Source: Paenibacillus helianthi
GTDB taxonomy: Bacteria; Bacillota; Bacilli; Paenibacillales; Paenibacillaceae
Direction: 5' to 3'
NCBI RefSeq assembly: GCF_001909055.1
Contig: NZ_LVWI01000047.1
Coordinates: forward strand, 1-64,000
DNA length: 64,000 nt
Shown: one piece after another, positions 51,014 through 60,060 of the stretch
Position numbering within the stretch: position 1 is the first letter of the stretch
Layout: every line of letters starts with the position of its first letter
Made by a program: the position numbers and the translations under genes
Notes under the pieces: model-generated
Databases searched by the model: none
What the model was told of the DNA's origin: nothing
What the model saw: the letters and a program-made list of their open reading frames with translations, nothing else

Positions 51014-51311
51014 GAATATTACACCTCCGAGTTGATAGTTTCAAATTGCCATACTGGCTTATCTAACATTATAAACATTGTGACACCGACCTGCAAAGGC
51101 TTGATTTCGGAAGAAAAATGTGACATTTTGCTGCATGATTATATTTGATTAAAACGATACTAAGGTTTACAATGGATATGGTTATTTTAGAAATCCTTTA
51201 AGTTTAATTGGAAATTCTTCTGAATTTAAGTGTATAAATTCACAAAATAAACCGAATTTTTTTACAAAAAATAACACATAGACAGATTTACCTGTTGGAA
51301 GGAGCCGGAAC
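51014..51311. other. Divergent regulatory region yumC / ndh
   Basis: 298 bp, A/T-rich and without a gene. It carries the ribosome binding sites of both genes and a Rex-like half-palindrome overlapping a TATAAA (51228-51245). No riboswitch was recognised. Confidence 0.6.
51228..51245. promoter_or_regulatory. Candidate Rex operator upstream of ndh
   Basis: The 18-mer AAGTGTATAAATTCACAA has a perfect right half (TTCACAA) and 4 of 7 matches in the left half of the Rex consensus TTGTGAA-n4-TTCACAA. It overlaps a TATAAA hexamer (51233-51238). Rex represses ndh in B. subtilis when NADH is high; transfer of that role is inference. Confidence 0.4.
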
Positions 51312-52505
51312 ATGAGCAGTATTCCCAAAATCGTTATCCTAGGCGCGGGATATGGAGGTATTTTGACCGCGCAGCGGCTGCAGAAAGCTTTGAACTATAA
51401 TGAAGCAGATGTGACACTGGTGAACCGCCATGAGTATCACTATTTCACTACCCATCTACATATGCCTGCTGCGGGTACAGACAGCATCGAGCATACCCGG
51501 GTATCGATTTCCAAATTAATTGATGAATTCAAAATTGATCTCGTTAAATCTTCCGTACAGGAAATTCGCACCCAGCAAAAAAAGGTAATTCTGGAAGACG
51601 GTACGCTGTCGTATGACTATCTCGTAATCGCCCTTGGAGGGGAACCTGAAACCTTCGGAATTCCGGGACTGGATAAATATGCGCTGACTATCCGCAGTAT
51701 TAATTCCGTGCGTTTGATCCGTGAGCATATCGAATATCAATTTGCCAAATACAAGAATGAGAACAATGCACAGGAGCATATTAATTTCGTTGTGGGCGGC
51801 GCAGGTTTCAGCGGCATTGAATTTGTGGCTGAACTGGCAGACCGCATTCCGGCGCTGTGCAAGGAATATGATGTGGATCCAAGCATGGTCAATATCTACA
51901 ATGTGGAGGCTGCTCCTACGGCACTGCCGGGCTTTGCACCTGAACTGGTAGAGCATGCGATGACAGTGCTAACGAAGAAAGGTGTAACCTTCAAGATCGG
52001 TGTAGCCATCAAAGAGTGCCTGCCTGGCGGCGTTATCCTTGCCACTGGTGAAGAGATCAAAGCCTCAACTATTGTCTGGACCGGCGGCATCCGCGGCAAC
52101 CGGCTGATCGAAGCAGCAGGGTTTGAAGCCATGCGCGGACGGGTTAAGGTGGACGAGTACTTGCGCGCTCCGGGACATGAAAATATCTTTATTATCGGCG
52201 ATGGCTCTTTGATGATTAATCCGGAAGGACGCCCTTACCCGCCAACGGCACAGATTGCCATGCAGCAGGGTGAATGCTGCGCACATAACCTAGTGGCCGC
52301 GATTCGCAGCCAGCAGCCTAGAAAGTTTGCCTTTAGCAACAAAGGCACAGTAGCTTCTCTGGGGAAAGGTCAAGGTATTGCCGTAGTTGGCGATAAGACC
52401 TATAAGGGCTGGACAGCAGCGCAGCTGAAGAAGGTTGTGGATATGCGTTATCTCTTCATCATCGGCGGTATACCGCTAGTCCTAAAAAAAGGAAGATTCC
52501 TCTAG
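51312..52505 (+). CDS. ndh: Type II NADH dehydrogenase (YumB/Ndh)
   Basis: A membrane-associated, non-proton-pumping NADH:menaquinone oxidoreductase. The FAD motif GAGYGG is near residue 11, the NAD motif GGAGFSGIEFVAEL near 160 and the C-terminal FAD motif GDGSLMINPEGRPYPPTAQIA near 295. The amphipathic C-terminal region (LKKVVDMRYLFIIGGIP) anchors it to the membrane. GGAAGGAG precedes the ATG. The gene lies next to divergent yumC and is followed at once by a small gene. Confidence 0.95.
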   Translation: MSSIPKIVILGAGYGGILTAQRLQKALNYNEADVTLVNRHEYHYFTTHLHMPAAGTDSIEHTRVSISKLIDEFKIDLVKSSVQEIRTQQKKVILEDGTLSYDYLVIALGGEPETFGIPGLDKYALTIRSINSVRLIREHIEYQFAKYKNENNAQEHINFVVGGAGFSGIEFVAELADRIPALCKEYDVDPSMVNIYNVEAAPTALPGFAPELVEHAMTVLTKKGVTFKIGVAIKECLPGGVILATGEEIKASTIVWTGGIRGNRLIEAAGFEAMRGRVKVDEYLRAPGHENIFIIGDGSLMINPEGRPYPPTAQIAMQQGECCAHNLVAAIRSQQPRKFAFSNKGTVASLGKGQGIAVVGDKTYKGWTAAQLKKVVDMRYLFIIGGIPLVLKKGRFL

Positions 52506-52506
52506 G

Positions 52507-52788
52507 ATGCGCCACTGCAGCGTGCAAGTCCGCGGCCTGCTGACGCGTGAGGAGCTGGACCGGTATAATGGTCTGATTGAGGTCGGATCTTATCTGGAGG
52601 ACCAGAGCCGTTACGATCTCGCCTACAGTGTCCAGAAGGAAATCGACATCCTCATACTCCCGGCGATTGAGCGGCTGAAGGATAAAGGGCGGGCCCGCGA
52701 CCGGGCGACGGCTGAATACCTGGAGAGTCTGCGTGAAGAAGAGGAAGACTGCGAAGAGGATGACGAAACCGGTTCATCAACGGTTTAA
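52507..52788 (+). CDS. Hypothetical acidic protein following ndh
   Basis: A 93-aa soluble helical protein (LTREELDRYNGLIEVGSYLEDQSRYDLA) ending in a strongly acidic tail of Glu/Asp around residues 75-88. The family is not recognised. It starts two bases after the ndh stop, with AAGGAAG inside the end of ndh as ribosome binding site, so translation is coupled. A strong terminator follows, closing a two-gene operon. Confidence 0.75.
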   Translation: MRHCSVQVRGLLTREELDRYNGLIEVGSYLEDQSRYDLAYSVQKEIDILILPAIERLKDKGRARDRATAEYLESLREEEEDCEEDDETGSSTV

Positions 52789-52821
52789 TTCAAATACTAT
52801 GTATGACTTCATGAACATGAC

Positions 52822-52858
52822 AAAGGGTGTGTCTCCATTATGGGAGACACACCCTTTC
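52822..52858. terminator. Bidirectional terminator between the ndh operon and hemQ
   Basis: A 15-bp stem (52822-52836 with 52843-52857) with A- and T-ended arms lies between convergent genes. Confidence 0.88.
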
Positions 52859-52884
52859 TGCATAGGAACAGGAGATTACTGTTG

Positions 52885-53643
52885 TTACAGCTTCAGCAGT
52901 TCTTCGAAACTGTCCAGTGTCAGCAGATTGCCGACATAGAACGGGCCAAATTCACCATAGCGGGCGCTGACCTCATCAAAGCGCATCTCGTAGACCAGCT
53001 TCTTGAACTGCAGCGCGTCGTCGGCAAATAGGGTGACGCCCCATTCCCAGTCGTCGAAGCCGACGGAGCCGGTAATGATCTGCTTCACTTTGCCGGCATA
53101 CCCGCGGCCGATTAATCCGTGCGAATGCATCAGCTCGCGGCGCTTCTCCATATCGAGCATATACCAGTTGTCGGCAAGCTCGCGTTTTTTGTTCATCGGA
53201 TAGAAGCAGATATGCTTCATTTGCGGCAGAACAGGCTTCAAGCGGGCGGCTACATGCGGATTCTGCATAGGATCACTGCCGTCTCCAGCGCTTCCGCCAG
53301 CGGCATAGTTGCTGAGCTCAACGATACTGACATAGGAATAGGACTTGGTAGTATACTGGGCAAAGGCGATTTTGTTAAAGGCGGTCTCAAGCTGGTTCAG
53401 TGCTTCCAGACTTTCCCGCAGAAACATCATCACGAAATCAGCCTTCTGGCCGACAATGGAGTACACTGTGGTGCTTCCTTCCTTGGCTTCCTCAACTGTA
53501 TCCCATTCCTGCATGAAGGCATGCAGTTCTTCCAGGGCAACAGCACGTTCTTCGTCATCGGCAGCCGTCCAGGCCGTCCAGTTCAAAGAGCGGAAGTCAT
53601 GCAGGGCATACCAGCCTTCCAGTGTCAACGCGGCTTCGTTCAT
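52885..53643 (-). CDS. hemQ: Coproheme decarboxylase HemQ (chlorite-dismutase family)
   Basis: The last enzyme of the coproporphyrin-dependent heme route of Gram-positive bacteria; it uses peroxide to decarboxylate coproheme to heme b. The C-terminal landmarks are CFYPMNKKRE with Tyr148, MHSHGLIGR with His175 as likely heme ligand, and GSVGFDDWEWGVTLF. The 252-aa length is typical. AAGGAG precedes the ATG. It is monocistronic. Its product feeds CtaB and CtaA, which are also encoded in this window. Confidence 0.95.
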   Translation of the reverse strand: MNEAALTLEGWYALHDFRSLNWTAWTAADDEERAVALEELHAFMQEWDTVEEAKEGSTTVYSIVGQKADFVMMFLRESLEALNQLETAFNKIAFAQYTTKSYSYVSIVELSNYAAGGSAGDGSDPMQNPHVAARLKPVLPQMKHICFYPMNKKRELADNWYMLDMEKRRELMHSHGLIGRGYAGKVKQIITGSVGFDDWEWGVTLFADDALQFKKLVYEMRFDEVSARYGEFGPFYVGNLLTLDSFEELLKL

Positions 53644-53864
53644 GTATTCTCACTCCTTAGCATAAGTTTATATGTACATCCGCTTAATCTATTTGCATTG
53701 TATCGCATGCAGGCAGGCAGAGCAAACGCGCAGCTCCAGGATTTGCTGTGTGAAGATCCGGGATGAAGATAATGTTCATTGCTTCGCTACATTTTTTCTA
53801 GTAAACTTACTATTAATTAAGGTTTGCTGTGCGGTTCTTTATAGAGAGAGGGGATGGCGGTACG

Positions 53865-54161
53865 ATGGGGTTTATTCCTGTGTTTGTTCTGGCCGTTTTG
53901 TTCTTTGTTATGATGTTTGGCATTGGCTTTATCCTTAACATGTTAATGAAGACTACCTGGTTCCCTGCCTATCTGTTTGTCCTTGTGATTCTGCCTGTGG
54001 TCGTCTATTCGATCTGGGATCGGAGCGCCATGAGCCTGTGGGAGCATTTGTCCACCTTCCATGTCGTGGATTACCTCACGGGTATTGCGGGTCTGGCTGG
54101 AGCAGTGCTCAGTGGCTGGACAATTCAGAAGCTCAGGCTTGGCGGCTACAAAATGTTCTAA
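53865..54161 (+). CDS. YuiB-like membrane protein
   Basis: A 98-aa protein with three hydrophobic segments. The segment VMMFGIGFILNMLMKTTW matches the YuiB family of B. subtilis, encoded close to yumB there. The function is unknown. ATG 53865 is taken as the start; the ribosome binding site (GGATGGCGG) is modest, and an ATG 36 bases upstream in the same frame is less likely. A terminator follows. Confidence 0.8.
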   Translation: MGFIPVFVLAVLFFVMMFGIGFILNMLMKTTWFPAYLFVLVILPVVVYSIWDRSAMSLWEHLSTFHVVDYLTGIAGLAGAVLSGWTIQKLRLGGYKMF

Positions 54162-54181
54162 GGGTTTCGTGCGCATACAGA

Positions 54182-54222
54182 GCGGCTGCTGTCCTTACCT
54201 AAGGATGGAGAGCCGTTTTTTC
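54182..54222 (+). terminator. Terminator after the yuiB-like gene
   Basis: CGGCT at the base and TCCTTA/TAAGGA inside pair with AGCCG, followed by six T near 54217-54222. Confidence 0.82.
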
Positions 54223-54390
54223 TTGGAATATAAGCATTTATCTGTTCACGCCAGCAATGGATAACAAGCTGTCGATATCAGGGGGATAAGCACTGAATTT
54301 GGACTTTTTTTTACATTTCCGGGCGGAAGTTTTGTGATAGAATAGAAATCTAAATGGATTCGTGTAGAAAAAGAGGGAGGTAATCCGCAG

Positions 54391-55935
54391 ATGCGCATGA
54401 GTCACCTGCATCATTTCACCGAACATCATCGGTACTGCGTTTCCCGCGAATTCGGTCTAAGCAGTGTAGATGCACGTATGCTGGGCTCGGTCTATCAGCC
54501 GATGGTAGGCGCTTTTGCCATCAGTCTGTACCGTCTGCTGTTTGAGCATATTCCGGCTGAAGCAATCGGCTATTCTCCGGTGGAGCAGCAGCGACGTCTG
54601 TTCATGACGCTGGGTGTGGAACCCAATGAGAAGGGCCGCAAATATATAGTGGATCAGGCTTCCCGGCTGGAAGCGGTGGGACTGCTGCAGACCTGCCGAA
54701 TCTTTGTAGCGGAGACTGATGATTATATGTACGAATACGAACTGCTGCCGCCGCTGTCGCCGGCTGATTTTTTTGCAACCCAGCATTTAACACTGCTGCT
54801 GCGTGACAAAATCGGTAAATTTGCCGTGCTGTCCCTGCGTGAGCAGTTCTGGAACCGGGAACCGGAGGAATGGAGCCGCCGGTCGATCGGCAAAGAAAAT
54901 ATTTCCCTGCCCTTTTATGATATTTTTCAACTCAATACCCATGTGATCGATTATGAACTGGAGCAGGCTTTGGCTGAGGTGGCAACGGTCAAGCAGCCCG
55001 GCATGCGGGAAACCGGGGAACCTGCTATCGGGTACAGTGATATTATCCTGCGGTTTCCGCGGGAGTCGGTCAACCGGGTTCATGTCGAGAAGCTGCGTTT
55101 TGACCATACCCAGATGGGGATGATCAATTATGTAGCTCATAAGTATGAGCTTAGCCCGCAAGACCTGTCCCGTCTGCTGGATGAGGACGGGGTATTCACA
55201 CCGGATGGCGAAGTGATTCTGGATGCACTGCAGTACAAGGCAAGCCAGCATTTCCGCCAGGATATGAAACGCCAGGAGAAGCGGGAGGTTGCCGCAGCGA
55301 AGGTGGTGGCGCTGCGCTCTGCTGCTGCCGTGGAAGGCGATGATTCCATCGCTCCGCTGGAGCAGTCCGTCGAAATGGAATATTATGTGGAGGTGCCTCC
55401 GCAATTTCTGTCCAAATGCGACATTCACCAATATAATATGATGCTTCGCAACGAGCCTTATACACGCCTGCTGCAGACTTTTTTCCCGGGTGCCGTGCCC
55501 ACACAGCTGATGGATACTTTTGAGAAGATTGATCTGAATTATAAGCTGAGCGGGGAAGTCATTAATGTACTCATTCATTATCTGATGACCATGGTAGCCT
55601 CCGGGGGCGATCAGCGGATGAACCGTAACTTCGTGGAGGCGATTGCCTCGAATATGCTAGTCAAGCAGGTGAACACCTACGAGAAGGCTGTCCGTTATAT
55701 CCGAGACCAGACCAAGGTTAAGGGTAAAGGTTCAGCAGCGGGGTCAACGGCATCAGGTGGAACGCGCCAGCGCAGCTACAGCAAAGCCGGCGGCCGTTCC
55801 GGCAAAGCCGAGATTCCGATTGTGCTGGATGACGGCAGCGCCGGGACGGTATCCGAAGAAGAGTTCGCGGCGATGATGAAGAAGGCGGCTGAAATCAAGG
55901 CCAGTAAGAAGAAAGGCGTATCCAAGACGCCATAA
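54391..55935 (+). CDS. dnaB: Replication initiation and membrane attachment protein DnaB
   Basis: The Bacillus-type DnaB (not the helicase), which works with DnaD and DnaI to load the replicative helicase at oriC and restart sites. The N-terminal domain begins with YCVSREFGLSSVDARMLGSVYQPMVG; a C-terminal DnaB2/DnaD-like region (LPxELMDTFEKIDLNYKLSGEVINVLIHYLM; NYxEAIASNMLVKQVNTYEKAVRYI pattern) is followed by a Ser/Gly/Lys-rich tail. GGGAGG precedes the ATG. dnaI follows 18 bp later, the classical pair. Confidence 0.95.
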   Translation: MRMSHLHHFTEHHRYCVSREFGLSSVDARMLGSVYQPMVGAFAISLYRLLFEHIPAEAIGYSPVEQQRRLFMTLGVEPNEKGRKYIVDQASRLEAVGLLQTCRIFVAETDDYMYEYELLPPLSPADFFATQHLTLLLRDKIGKFAVLSLREQFWNREPEEWSRRSIGKENISLPFYDIFQLNTHVIDYELEQALAEVATVKQPGMRETGEPAIGYSDIILRFPRESVNRVHVEKLRFDHTQMGMINYVAHKYELSPQDLSRLLDEDGVFTPDGEVILDALQYKASQHFRQDMKRQEKREVAAAKVVALRSAAAVEGDDSIAPLEQSVEMEYYVEVPPQFLSKCDIHQYNMMLRNEPYTRLLQTFFPGAVPTQLMDTFEKIDLNYKLSGEVINVLIHYLMTMVASGGDQRMNRNFVEAIASNMLVKQVNTYEKAVRYIRDQTKVKGKGSAAGSTASGGTRQRSYSKAGGRSGKAEIPIVLDDGSAGTVSEEEFAAMMKKAAEIKASKKKGVSKTP

Positions 55936-55953
55936 AGAAAGCGAGGTGCGGCT

Positions 55954-56910
55954 ATGGAGTCTATGGGCGAAGTGCTGCGTTCGATGAACAATTCCGCGCT
56001 CCGCCAGCGCTCCCGTGATCTTGAGCAGAACCTGCTGAACCATCCTTTGGTGAAGCAGCTTCAAGCAGAGCATCCTGAGCTGGACGAGTCGCGGCTGCGG
56101 CTTCATTTAAGCCGCCTGTATCAATATGTAGAAGAAAGCCGCCATTGTGCGAATTGTCCCGGCCTGGAGAAATGCCCGAATGATTTCCAGGGCCACTACA
56201 GCAAACTTACTGTTGAGACGGTTAATGGTACGGCAGATCTGTACGAACGGAAGACAGCCTGCAACCTTAAGATTGCCCGGGATAACCAGGATAACATCCG
56301 CAAGCGTATCCGCAGCTTTTATGTGGATGAACGCGTGTTGAACGGCGGCTACGATGAGATTGACATTATGGGCAAGGACCCCCGCCGGGTCTCAGCTGTG
56401 AACCGGATATTTGATTATATAGCCAGTGCCAAAGAGAATGGCCTAACCTCACGGGGGATATATCTGCAGGGCTCTTTTGGAACAGGCAAAACATTTTTGA
56501 TGTGCTATATGCTGCATGAGCTGGCGATTGCCGGGTACAGCGGCGTGATCGTATACATGCCTGATTTCATCGAGGAGCTCAAGCTGATTATGATGGATAA
56601 TCAGAAGCTTAAGGAAATGGTGGACACGATGAAGAATTGTGACCTGCTGATCTTTGACGATATCGGGGCGGAGAACCTCAACCCCTGGGCCCGTGACCAT
56701 GTGCTGGGTGCGATCCTGAACCACCGGATGAACCGTAAGCCGACTTTTTACACTTCAAACTATCCTTTGGACGGGCTGGAGAAGCATCTGAGTATTACAA
56801 GCAAGGACGGCGAGGAGATCTATAAAGGCCAGCGCCTGATGGACCGGATTGCACCGTTTGTGGATGTGATTCCGCTTCACGGGGAGAATCAGCGGGGAAT
56901 GAGCAGATAA
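55954..56910 (+). CDS. dnaI: Primosomal protein DnaI (helicase loader ATPase)
   Basis: An AAA+ helicase loader. The N-terminal domain has the zinc-binding cysteines HCANC and KCPND. The ATPase core has Walker A GSFGTGKTF, Walker B LLIFDDIGAEN and sensor 1 FYTSNYP. Length (318 aa) and the order after dnaB match Bacillus. GCGAGGTG precedes the ATG. A terminator hairpin lies 20 bases beyond the stop. Confidence 0.96.
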   Translation: MESMGEVLRSMNNSALRQRSRDLEQNLLNHPLVKQLQAEHPELDESRLRLHLSRLYQYVEESRHCANCPGLEKCPNDFQGHYSKLTVETVNGTADLYERKTACNLKIARDNQDNIRKRIRSFYVDERVLNGGYDEIDIMGKDPRRVSAVNRIFDYIASAKENGLTSRGIYLQGSFGTGKTFLMCYMLHELAIAGYSGVIVYMPDFIEELKLIMMDNQKLKEMVDTMKNCDLLIFDDIGAENLNPWARDHVLGAILNHRMNRKPTFYTSNYPLDGLEKHLSITSKDGEEIYKGQRLMDRIAPFVDVIPLHGENQRGMSR

Positions 56911-56928
56911 AAGATATCCTATAAATTA

Positions 56929-56971
56929 GCAAAATCCGGCTTCTTCCATATAGGAAAAGGCCGGATTTTGC
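56929..56971. terminator. Bidirectional terminator after dnaI
   Basis: GCAAAATCCGGC (56929-56940) pairs with GCCGGATTTTGC (56960-56971). The A/T-rich stem ends suit both strands, and the convergent small gene ends 35 bases away. Confidence 0.78.
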
Positions 56972-57005
56972 GCTTTGGCAGGCAATACGGGGTATGGCCC
57001 GGTAA

Positions 57006-57161
57006 TTACTCCGACAAAAACTTGATAATCACCATACCAAAGAAAACAACGGTCATGAATCCCGTCATTCCGAAGAAACCAGCCAGCAAATCGCCCAGGT
57101 CATTGCGTGGCTCCTCGTTGACATGCTCCCGCGGATCACGTGCTTGCGCGTTGACATCCAT
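57006..57161 (-). CDS. 51-aa single-span membrane protein
   Basis: A small protein (ATG at 57161, TAA at 57006-57008) with a charged N-terminal half (VNAQARDPREHVNEE) and one hydrophobic helix (about residues 26-48, rich in Gly, Phe and Val) ending KFLSE. CAAGGAGG lies eight bases before the start, an excellent ribosome binding site. The family is not recognised. It is convergent with dnaI and divergent from trxA. Confidence 0.72.
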   Translation of the reverse strand: MDVNAQARDPREHVNEEPRNDLGDLLAGFFGMTGFMTVVFFGMVIIKFLSE

Positions 57162-57355
57162 CTTTTTTCCTCCTTGCAGTTGCATGACTGCAATTAGTGG
57201 GTTACAGTTAGACGTGTGAGAGAAGTCATTGACAATTAATGCGCTTTCCTCAAGTATACGAAGTCCCTGGAATGTTGTAAAGCAGAGACTGCGGCGGAAT
57301 ATTTGATTTTATGCAATTTAATTTCATAAAACATTACACAAAGTCACTGTAAATA

Positions 57356-57428
57356 TGTTATACTGTGGATGTGTCGGTAAATGGTAATCTGGTTATCATA
57401 TTACATGAAACATTTTATCCGTTATAAT
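57356..57428 (+). promoter_or_regulatory. Candidate promoters of trxA
   Basis: Two candidates: an extended -10 TGTTATACT (57356-57364), and TTACAT (57401-57406) with a 16-bp spacer to TATAAT (57423-57428). Both are plausible; the sequence does not decide between them. The rest of the 57162-57510 gap shows no gene. Confidence 0.5.
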
Positions 57429-57510
57429 TTCGGAGTGAATTCGCCACACTAGGCTTATGAGTTATAGAAGCGGATGAAAGCTTCGTACAACTTAAAGGAG
57501 GAACAATATC

Positions 57511-57828
57511 ATGGCTATCGTGAACGTGTCTGACCAATCCTTTGTGGGTGAAGTTGAAGGTCAAGGTACTGTAGTAGTAGATTTCTGGGCACCTTGGTGT
57601 GGCCCTTGCAAAATGCTTGCCCCAATTCTGGAGGAGCTGTCCACCGAGCTGGGTGACGATGTGAAAATTGCCAAGCTGAACGTGGATGAAAATCCGGAAA
57701 CGGCTTCCCGTTTTGGAGTCATGAGTATTCCTACCTTGATTTTCTTCAAAGACGGCCAGCCTGTGGATAAAGTTGTAGGACTGAACTCCAAGGATTCCCT
57801 TAAGAATATTGTAGCCAAACATCAGTAA
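57511..57828 (+). CDS. trxA: Thioredoxin
   Basis: The general cytosolic disulphide reductant, with 105 aa, the active site WCGPC (Cys30, Cys33), the VDFWAPWC strand and the cis-Pro loop SIPTL. AAAGGAGG lies before the ATG. It is monocistronic, with a strong hairpin after it. The neighbour uvrC is also its neighbour in B. subtilis, so synteny is conserved. Confidence 0.97.
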   Translation: MAIVNVSDQSFVGEVEGQGTVVVDFWAPWCGPCKMLAPILEELSTELGDDVKIAKLNVDENPETASRFGVMSIPTLIFFKDGQPVDKVVGLNSKDSLKNIVAKHQ

Positions 57829-57866
57829 GATGATGCTGTTTTCCCCGGGGCATCTGCCCTGCCTCC

Positions 57867-57897
57867 AAAGCGCCTTCGGTTTATCCGAAGGCGCTTT
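57867..57897 (+). terminator. Terminator after trxA
   Basis: A 13-bp stem, AAAGCGCCTTCGG (57867-57879) with CCGAAGGCGCTTT (57885-57897), and a 5-base loop. The T-run is short. Confidence 0.82.
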
Positions 57898-58046
57898 GTG
57901 CGTCGAATGGAAACCGCGCTCTTTTGAAATATACGAATGTTTGTGGTATCAGAAATAAGTTGGATTCCGGGGTTTGGGGTTGAACCCATAGCGACTTATA
58001 TCTTAAACTTAAGTTATCACGGTGTTGTACAGGTGGGGGAGAAATC

Positions 58047-60032
58047 ATGGATTATATGGATAATATCCGCAACAAACTGGCACTATTGCCCGACCTGCCC
58101 GGGTGCTATCTGATGAAGAATGAAGAGGGCACGATTATTTATGTGGGCAAGGCCAAGGTGCTGAAGAACCGGGTCCGCTCATATTTCACAGGCAGCCATA
58201 ACGGGAAGACGCAGAGGCTAGTCGCCAATATTGTCGACTTTGAATATATCGTTACGTCCAGCAACATGGAAGCGCTCATTCTGGAGTGCAATCTGATCAA
58301 GAAGCATATGCCGCGTTATAATGTGCTTTTGAAGGATGACAAGACATTCCCGTATCTGAAAATCACGAATGAAGCTCATCCGCGCCTGGAGGTTACGCGC
58401 CGGGTGATTAAGGATAAAGCAAAATATTTCGGACCGTATCCGAATGCCTACGCGGCCCATCAGACCAAGAAGCTGCTCGACCGGATGTATCCGCTGCGCA
58501 AATGCGGTGTAATGCCCAAGGAAGTCTGTCTGTACTATCATATGGGCCAGTGTCTGGCGCCCTGCGAGAAGGAAGTGCCTAAGTCTGCTTACGAGGAGAT
58601 TACCCAGAGCATTGCCAGTTTCTTGGGGGGCGGCCATGAGGCAGTCAAGAAGGATCTGCAGAAAAAAATGCAGGAAGCCGCGGAGGAACTGTATTTCGAA
58701 CGGGCCAAGGAGCTTCGTGACCAGATTATCAACATTGATGCCTTGATGGAGAAGCAGAAAATCAACACCGCTGATACCAAAGACCGCGATGTATTCGGTT
58801 ATGCTGTGGACAAGGGCTGGATGTGCGTACAAATCCTGTATATGCGTCAGGGGAAAATGATCCAGCGTCACTCCTCGGTGTTCCCTTTCTACGGGGAGGC
58901 GTACAGCGATTTCATCTCCTATGTAACGCAGTATTATAGCGAGAACCCGGCGCTGCCGCAGGAAATTCTGCTGCCGGAAACCGTGCTTGAAGGCACGGAT
59001 GCATCAGGCAAACCGCAATTGGCTGTTAGCAATGAGGCTGAGGGGGCAGATACCGAAGATACGCCGGATAATGTGGCGGGGCTCGCGGCTGAGACTGCTG
59101 GTGAAGCTGAGGTGGCTGAGGTGGCTGAGGTGACTGAGGTGACTGAGGCGGCCACCGAAGGAAACGTGGACGCAGCAGGCGGTGCAGCTGCGCTTCAGGA
59201 ATGGCTGGGTGTCAAGGTACTGGTACCCCAACGCGGCTTGAAGAAGCAAATGGTCGGAATGGCATGCCAGAACGGCCGGGTGGCACTGGATGAGAAGTTC
59301 CGCCTGATCGAGCGGGATGAAGAACGCACTTCCGGTGCAGCCAGCAGCCTGGGGCAGAGCCTGGGCCTGGAGTCGCTTAGCCGGATTGAGGCTTTTGATA
59401 ACTCGAATATCCAGGGAACCAACCCGGTATCCGCGATGGTTGTGTTTATAGACGGCAAGCCGGCGCGCAAGGAATACCGCAAATACAAGGTCCGCTCGGT
59501 ACAGGGACCGGATGATTACGAAACGATGCGCGAGGTAATCCGCCGCCGCTATGAACGAGTGCTGAAGGAGAACCTGCCGCAGCCGGATCTGATTGTGGTC
59601 GATGGAGGGAAAGGGCAGATCTCCTCCGCCATTGACATTCTGCAGAATGAGCTGGGGCTGTACATCCCGGTCTGCGGTCTGGTGAAGGACGACAAGCACA
59701 GAACGGCGCAGTTGCTGGTCGGGGATTCCGCCGAACCGGTGAGCCTGGCACGGGACAGTCAGGAATTTTATCTGCTGCAGCGTATTCAGGATGAAGTTCA
59801 CCGGTTTGCGATTACGTTCCACCGCGAACAGCGCGCCAAATCGATGGTGACCTCGAAGCTGGATTCCATTCCGGGCATCGGCGAGAAGCGGCGCAAGCTG
59901 CTGCTGAAGCATTTCGGGTCCCTCAAAAAAATCAAGGAAGCCGCAATCGAGGACTTCCGCCCGCTGTCGATCGGCGACAAGCTGGCTGCACAGATTCTGG
60001 ATGCCCTCAAGGATGAAGAACCGTCATTATAA
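58047..60032 (+). CDS. uvrC: Excinuclease ABC subunit C with internal acidic insertion
   Basis: The nuclease subunit of nucleotide excision repair. The GIY-YIG domain is at the start (GCYLM, TIIYVGKAKVLKNRV), the UVR motif near residues 205-240, the RNase H-like domain after ~390 (EAFDNSNIQGTNPVSAMVVF; VVDGGKGQ) and a C-terminal HhH2 region (IPGIGEKRRKLLLKHFGSL). At 661 aa it is ~60-70 residues longer than usual. The excess is an acidic Ala/Glu/Val/Thr-rich insert (~312-380) with five 9-bp repeats at 59106-59150 (AEV/TEV units, residues 354-368). All catalytic parts remain. Confidence 0.96.
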   Translation: MDYMDNIRNKLALLPDLPGCYLMKNEEGTIIYVGKAKVLKNRVRSYFTGSHNGKTQRLVANIVDFEYIVTSSNMEALILECNLIKKHMPRYNVLLKDDKTFPYLKITNEAHPRLEVTRRVIKDKAKYFGPYPNAYAAHQTKKLLDRMYPLRKCGVMPKEVCLYYHMGQCLAPCEKEVPKSAYEEITQSIASFLGGGHEAVKKDLQKKMQEAAEELYFERAKELRDQIINIDALMEKQKINTADTKDRDVFGYAVDKGWMCVQILYMRQGKMIQRHSSVFPFYGEAYSDFISYVTQYYSENPALPQEILLPETVLEGTDASGKPQLAVSNEAEGADTEDTPDNVAGLAAETAGEAEVAEVAEVTEVTEAATEGNVDAAGGAAALQEWLGVKVLVPQRGLKKQMVGMACQNGRVALDEKFRLIERDEERTSGAASSLGQSLGLESLSRIEAFDNSNIQGTNPVSAMVVFIDGKPARKEYRKYKVRSVQGPDDYETMREVIRRRYERVLKENLPQPDLIVVDGGKGQISSAIDILQNELGLYIPVCGLVKDDKHRTAQLLVGDSAEPVSLARDSQEFYLLQRIQDEVHRFAITFHREQRAKSMVTSKLDSIPGIGEKRRKLLLKHFGSLKKIKEAAIEDFRPLSIGDKLAAQILDALKDEEPSL

Positions 60033-60060
60033 AGTACTATCATTTATGCATCAATGCAGA

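Noticed and set aside
54787..55578. Minus-strand frame of 263 codons
   Set aside because: Antisense to dnaB; no start signals or family resemblance.
59004..59912. Minus-strand frame of 302 codons
   Set aside because: Antisense to uvrC; a by-product of codon bias in a G+C-rich coding region.
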